Below are positions 58,461 through 64,000 of a DNA stretch of 64,000 bases, piece by piece. Source of the DNA: Tanytarsus gracilentus (lineage: Eukaryota; Arthropoda; Insecta; Diptera; Chironomidae); NCBI GenBank assembly GCA_038502055.1, contig JAXRKN010000044.1:8750501-8814500 (forward strand), in the 5' to 3' direction. The notes below the pieces were generated by a model. It made no database searches, was not told the origin of the DNA, and saw nothing but the letters and a program-made list of their open reading frames with translations. The translations under genes were made by a program, and so were the position numbers. Position 1 is the first letter of the stretch. Each line of letters begins with the position of its first letter.

Positions 58461-61140
58461 TTACTTCATAAACATTTTACGAAAATCGCTGTTGGATTTC
58501 GGTGCAGTCCCATTGCCCTCCTTACTTACAGTCGCCTTTTGAACGGAAACGGGCACGAATGATAATCTTGATTTTTGTTCATTTCTCGGACCAGTGCGAC
58601 GGGGTGGCTGTTGATTTGATGCATGCATTTGATGAGATTCAGACTGTTCACGTTTCTCATCGCGTTCAGGAGGCGCTGAAATAGCTACTTGAAGAGCTCT
58701 TCCTAAAATTTCTTTATCGTTCATTTTAAAGACGGCAGTTTTGGCTGCTTTCTCCTCTTCAAATTCAATATAAGCGCATCCTTTCGATTGACCGTTACGT
58801 TTTAAGACAATTCTAATGTCTTTAATTGTTCCAAATTCCTTGAAATGATCACGAAGATCTTCATCGGTGGCACTGTAGGCGAGACCTCTGATGAAAATTT
58901 TATTGGGTTCAAGTTTTGTTGAAAATTTAAAGCCTTGTCGACGATTTTTGTCGCGCTCACAACGAGAAATGAAAACCGGACGATTAGCCAGTAAGCGACG
59001 ATCTAATTTCAATGCCTTCTCGACATCGGCATTAGACTCAAGTTCAGCATATCCATAGCCAAGACTCTTTCCAAGCTTGTTCATAATCATTTCGAAATTA
59101 ACGAAAGAAATCTCTGGAAATCCTTCACGTAAATCATCGACGGTTGTTTTATAATCAATGTTGCTGATAAAAATTCTTACGCTATCCTTTGACGTGTCAA
59201 TTTCATCGTGATGCTCCGGTTGTTGCATTCTTTCTGGTGCTTTTGAAATTCTTAACCTTTGGAAATCATCTTTAGTGCTCGATACTGCTTGCTTTTTACG
59301 CTCGTGTGGACCTTCTTCGTCGTCAGCTTTACGTTTGTTGGTTTGCTGATGAGGTTTCTTAACTAAATTTCCTCGTGCCCTGTCTCTCGTCTTTCTTCGT
59401 GCTAAAGCGCTCTCACATGCTTCCTGACATACCTTTAATTGTTGCAGTGATCCATTGCATCTCTCAAATCGTGTCCAATATGAAGCCAACGAGTATAAAT
59501 CGTCGATATCTTGAACTTTAATAGCTCGCTTGAAAATTACTCTTGCAGCCTCAGCTCCCGAATATTGGTTCTCGAGTTGAGCATATTCGATCCATAAAGC
59601 AATCTTTTTGCAGTTTTCATTACTTCCCATGACCGTATTCCACAGCTGTTTGCCTTGCTCGTAATCTTTTAACTTTGAATACTCGACAATGCCCCAAAAC
59701 TTTAAAATCTCACATTCGCAGTCTGCCAAATCGCCAAATTGCCAACCAAGTGTGTTCCATGAGAGATCAAAAGTCTTGCGTAAAATGTCTCTCTGCTTTT
59801 CATCGTCGAAATTTGTTACGCGAGTGAGGTAAGATAAGTATTCAATCCAAACTTTTACGACTGGTTCGGCTGTATTGTGTGGAACGGATGAAGCCTTCTC
59901 TAACACCTTCTTGATGTCCTCGCTTGATGCTTTGCACAACTCAAGCTGTTGTATTTTTTCAACATAAAGTGTCGCGCTCCAATCACAATTTCTCAATGCT
60001 CGATTAATGACATCGAGTTCATTTTGAAGAAATATTTTAGACTTATTCGACTCGAGCGGTGACCAGTCTTTTGGACGATTTTTAATGTAATTCAAATACA
60101 TTATCCAAACAGACTCATTAAGACAGCAAGCCGTTATCATACGCTCGTAGAGCACTTGAACGTATTCCTCTTCAAGCTCTTCCGAACACGTTTCAATGTA
60201 TTTCTTGAATGTGTCAACTCGCTCGTGATGAGATTTCTCCTCGAGTTTAGCGAGATGTTTTTCGAAAGGCGCAACTTTAACGAGAATCTTCTTGGTATTC
60301 TTAACTTCATCCTCGATTGACGACAAATTGACTTGATCGGCGCAATTGTGAGTTTGTATGAATTCCTGAAGCTCATCGAAAGTAATCTCCATGCCATCTA
60401 GGGGCAGCAAAAGTTCCTCCTTATATTTCTTAATAATTCTCTTGAGCTTATCTGGCGAATCGTTTTCACGTCTCATAAAATCTTTTCTCCACGCCGCCCA
60501 CATTAGACGACCTTTCGTGTATTCATAGCCATATGCCGGCAGCAAATCTTCCCACACTTCTCGAGCCACCTCATCGCTGCTCTTCTCAGCTAATTTTGAG
60601 TATTCAAGAGCCACCTCAATGCTGTAGTAGTCGTTCAGTGCTCGTTGAAACATTTTCTGAATTTTCTTAATTTCCTCATCCGTTTGTGCAAGTGAAACTT
60701 CAGTTTTTAAGTAGCGCATCCATAGTGCTGGTGATAGTGGATATTCAGCCGCAAAAATCTCAAGCGATTGACGAATTTTATCGAGGTCCTTAAGGTCATG
60801 TGCGATGTCAAGCTAAAATGAGTAAATAATTAAGTTCGATTGTAATTTTTAAGGCGTACAGCACCACTTTTAACAACACCATTGACCCTCAATGAAAATT
60901 AAGAATTTAAACTTACAAATTTATGACTGGATTTTAATTAAAGGACCTAAAACATCCTAACTAACTCACCAAAAGCGCGTAATCGTCGTAAGTTTTGGAA
61001 TCTGACGATATTTTCTGCAAAACGTTTATGAAGTTCTGATTGAGCTTAATTTCTTCATCCATTGAATCGCTGTCACTTTCATCCTCGAGCTCATCATGCT
61101 CCTCACTCTCTGTATTGTTCAAAGATCCATCAGCACTCAT
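58461..61140 (-). CDS. Rnp4F: SART3/Rnp4F, U4/U6 snRNP recycling factor
   Basis: RNA-binding factor that reassembles U4/U6 snRNP after splicing (yeast Prp24/human SART3 role). Two exons, 61140-60970 and 60812-58461, join in frame to 840 residues. An acidic N-terminus (SEEHDELEDESDSDS) precedes a long HAT-repeat region (about 60-520). A basic linker with nuclear-localisation-like KRKADDEEGPHERKKQ follows. RRM1 is at about 601-675 (RIFISNIDYKTTVDDL, YGYAEL). RRM2 is at about 694-770 (KIFIRGLAYSATDEDL, KGCAYIEFE). The extreme C-terminus, SNSDFRKMFMK, matches the conserved LSm-interaction motif. It is shorter than human SART3 (963), mainly in the acidic and linker parts. With SF3A3 it is one of two U2/U4-U6 splicing genes in the window, but they are 22 kb apart and not co-regulated by any visible element. 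Confidence 0.94.
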
Positions 61141-63345
61141 ATTTGCTTAATTTCTTTGCGGAGTTTAATTTTGGCTGCTTGCGGTACTTTTTTAAATTTC
61201 AGTTAGCTCGCTCTAAAATGTCCGATTGTCACAAAAACTCAACTTGTGTCTCGACTAGGAGCGAGTGAGACAGCAGATCAGTGACTAGAAGAGAGAAAAA
61301 AATAAGTAATTTCATTTTGTCGACATTTTAGCTGGCAATTAGTAAATTTCCAGCAACAATTTGTCCATCATTCAACAATATACGCCACCATAAACGCAAT
61401 TAAATTCGAGTGTGCGTACGAAAGTCGAGATAAAAGGTGAATTTGAGCGTTTAAAATTGCAAAAAAAATTTCGTTCGAGAAAAAAGAAATCTGGTCGCTT
61501 GGCCGAAAGTGCTGGATGACGATGATCGATGACAAAAAAAAGAAAGAAAGAGTGAATGTGTGTTTTTTTGTAGTTTTATTATTGGATTTAACTCCATCCA
61601 GCCTATTACGACTCGCTAATTGACATTTTAAAGGAATCAAGTTGTCGCGATAAAGTACTAAAGTGCGTCGTCGTCATTGTTTCATTGTCAAGCGACCGAC
61701 ATTTCGAAAACTTTCTTTGTGATATTTTTCCTCCTCTTTAATCTCTGCTTGTTTCATGAAAGTGAGGAAATTAAGCACATCTTTGTGTTATCGATAAAAT
61801 TTTTACTATCGAGTGACTCATCCGCGTGCACTTGATTTAGTTTTATGGTAAATGCGTCGCAAAAAAAGAGATTTCTTTATCATTTCCATATCGCCCTTTT
61901 TTTCCGATTTGAGGGGAAGGATGTTTTGTGTTTAATCGCGCTGTGCTCAATTTTTAAATTTAAATTTAATTCCTTTAATTTTACTGAAACAATTTGACAC
62001 GGATTTTAGTTCTAAATTAAAATCTTTTGAATTTTTCAACCCACATATAAAATTTAAATTGTCTGATCAAAAAAAATTAAAAATTAGCATCGAGAACTTT
62101 CAAGTTGTTCAAATAATCCACTTTTGACTTTGTTTGAAAATTACGTCACTAAAAAATTTTAATCTTGATTTTTTAACACATTTTTAAGTTGTTTATGACT
62201 GAGAATATATAAAAACTTTAAATTTCACCATAAACATGACCAACTAATAATGACGTAATTTCCAAATCGAACCTCTCATCCGTGCACTCTTTCAGTGATC
62301 AATTAGAAGAGCTTAAATGTAACAATTTCAAGCAAATTTCTTCTTTGTTACGCTACGGGAAGTAAAACAAAAAATATATGCTATGGAATTTGATGAATAA
62401 TCGCAGCTTCGGCTGTGTGTGATGACGACACATGTCAAGTGTATAAACACAAAAAATTTTCTCTCTCTCACTCTCGCCTAGACATATTGTGCGAAAATGA
62501 AAATCATAAGAATGGACTTAATGAAAATCAATGAGAGCTTTCTATGCAAAGTGTGCGAGCGAGATTTATTTGAGCAAATATGAGTGCTGCACTCATGTAC
62601 ACAGAAGTTAATTGAATTACACCCCATTTTCGATACGTCATCGTTCTCATATAATTATATCATGTTGGAAGTTGTGAATGTGTATGAGTAATAGTTCCAT
62701 GCTATATATATTAAATATACATGAATGAATGCGAGAATTTCTAAGTTTTCAAGGTAAAGGTGGTAGCAGTGTCGAGTGGAAATTCAATATTAACAATAAA
62801 CATGTGATTGATGACACTCTTCAGTGCACTTGGCAGTTGCTAATTAAAAGTATCGCGTAGAAAGTTCTTTAAAAAAATGTAATTTTTTGTGAGTGCCTTG
62901 ACGAGTTCAGAATAATTGATTAGAGATTTTTCCGAGTAAATATAAAAGCTGCAACCTTAAGCGGCTGCGAGGTCATATCATAGCTGTGTTATCAATGCAC
63001 TGCTAACTTCATCAATCTCGTCTAAGTTCTAAATATTCACATTGATTTCTCTTTCGCTCTACTTTAACTATGTGGAAAATTTCCATTATCAATTGAACTC
63101 TGTGGCTCGTTTTTTTGCATAATGCCATTTATCAAGAAATACTTTTTTACAGTACAAATGTGATTGATGAGAGCAATATTTGAGGATGATACGTGACTTT
63201 AATTTTTTTTTGCTTTTTTTCTTTTAGGTGTGATTTGATCCAGAAGCTTCAATTTTTCTCTTTATTTCAATTTTTGTTTTCCCCTCCTGAAAAATCTTAA
63301 CAATCAACTCCTAAACAAGTTAAAAGAGGAGAAAATATCTTAAAC
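61141..63345. promoter_or_regulatory. Divergent region between SART3 and Rab5, with Rab5 5' leader
   Basis: 2.2 kb without a protein gene. A polypyrimidine tract and AG at 63226-63227 look like a real acceptor. Rab5 therefore probably has an untranslated first exon somewhere upstream, and its ATG-bearing exon begins at 63228. The position of that upstream exon could not be fixed. Confidence 0.5.
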
Positions 63346-64000
63346 ATGGCTAACAATCAACGTGGTGGTGGAATTCAGCGTCCGAACGGAGCGACACAGA
63401 GTAAAATTTGCCAATTCAAGCTGGTACTCCTTGGCGAGTCGGCTGTAGGTAAATCCTCGTTGGTGCTAAGATTTGTGAAGGGTCAATTTCATGAATATCA
63501 GGAGAGTACTATTGGCGCCGCTTTTCTAACTCAAACCGTGCATATTGACGACACAGCAGTCAAGTTTGAGATATGGGTATGATTGATATAACTTTTATGT
63601 TCATGTAATTATCGTAATTTTGTCATTTTTTTAGGATACTGCCGGCCAGGAAAGATATCATAGTTTAGCACCAATGTATTATCGCGGTGCACAAGCTGCT
63701 ATCGTTGTGTACGATATTCAAAATCAAGACAGTTTCGTTCGCGCTCAGACGTGGGTGAAGGAACTTCAACGACAAGTGAGAAGTCATTTTATCTTCTTTG
63801 TGTTTATAACAACCTCATTTTTTTTCTTGCAGGCATCACCTAATATTGTGATTGCATTGGCTGGAAACAAGGCTGATTTAGCTGCAAGCCGGGCTGTCGA
63901 CTATGAGGAAGCGAAACAATATGCTGACGAGAATGGCTTACTTTTCATGGAAACATCGGCAAAGACAGCAGTCAATGTGAACGAGATATTCTTAGCAATA
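63346..64000 (+). CDS. Rab5: Rab5 small GTPase (3' end beyond the window)
   Basis: Master regulator of early endosome fusion. Exons seen: 63346-63576, 63635-63775 and 63833 to the window edge, giving 180 residues in frame. G1/P-loop GESAVGKS is at residues 30-37. The Rab5-specific effector region reads FHEYQESTIGAAFLTQTV. Switch II is DTAGQERYHSLAPMYYRGA, base recognition is GNKADL, and SAK is in ETSAKTA. The hypervariable tail with its prenylated cysteines lies outside the window. The Rab5 identity, as opposed to Rab21 or Rab22, is supported by the IGAAF and YHSLAPMYYRGAQAAIVVYDI blocks. Confidence 0.97.

Overview
The window reads as nuclear DNA of an insect, most likely a nematoceran fly. 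The supporting signs are an AT-rich background, dense genes with mostly 50-300 bp GT-AG introns, AATAAA poly(A) signals, TATA plus TCAGT core promoters, and proteins that resemble dipteran orthologues. A chironomid-like midge would fit, but the species cannot be fixed from this sequence. All gene models below were spliced by hand, and reading frame closes exactly across every exon junction given.

Layout: 1-7860 is AT-rich and almost gene-free, and carries a fold-back-like low-complexity block. A small secreted chitin-binding protein follows (7905-8204). The Ral GTPase-activating protein beta subunit lies on the minus strand (10012-16169). A possible orphan first exon (16696-16813) and a noisy G/T tract lead to a UCP4-type mitochondrial carrier (18495-21374). 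From 20398 to 25691 there is a rearranged block: part of UCP4 is repeated, and fragments of a kinesin gene and an SF3A3 gene lie between the repeats. The intact order then resumes: a DM9-repeat protein (25802-26291), a CENP-E-like kinesin (26421-32628, minus), ER lectin ERLEC1 (32947-34768), IFT43 (34793-35176, minus), splicing factor SF3A3 (35346-36977), and a large TOG-domain crescerin/TOGARAM gene (37293-53049). One TOGARAM intron holds two minus-strand secreted paralogues, and another holds an alternative first exon. The window ends with a TLC-domain membrane protein (53878-55153, minus), F-actin capping protein beta (56921-58213, minus), SART3/Rnp4F (58461-61140, minus) and the first part of Rab5 (63346 to the window edge).

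Most genes are housekeeping: splicing (SF3A3, SART3), cytoskeleton and cilium (kinesin, IFT43, TOGARAM, capping protein), ER quality control (ERLEC1) and small-GTPase control (RalGAP beta, Rab5). No operon or defence system is visible. The most unusual structure is the rearranged block. It is best read as the decayed left copy of a roughly 12 kb tandem duplication running from UCP4 exon 4 to SF3A3 exon 2, or as an assembly error with that shape. Other notable points are the alternative TOGARAM promoter and exon, the nested secreted gene pair, a palindromic two-way poly(A) element between ERLEC1 and IFT43, and a one-codon start exon in the capping protein gene.
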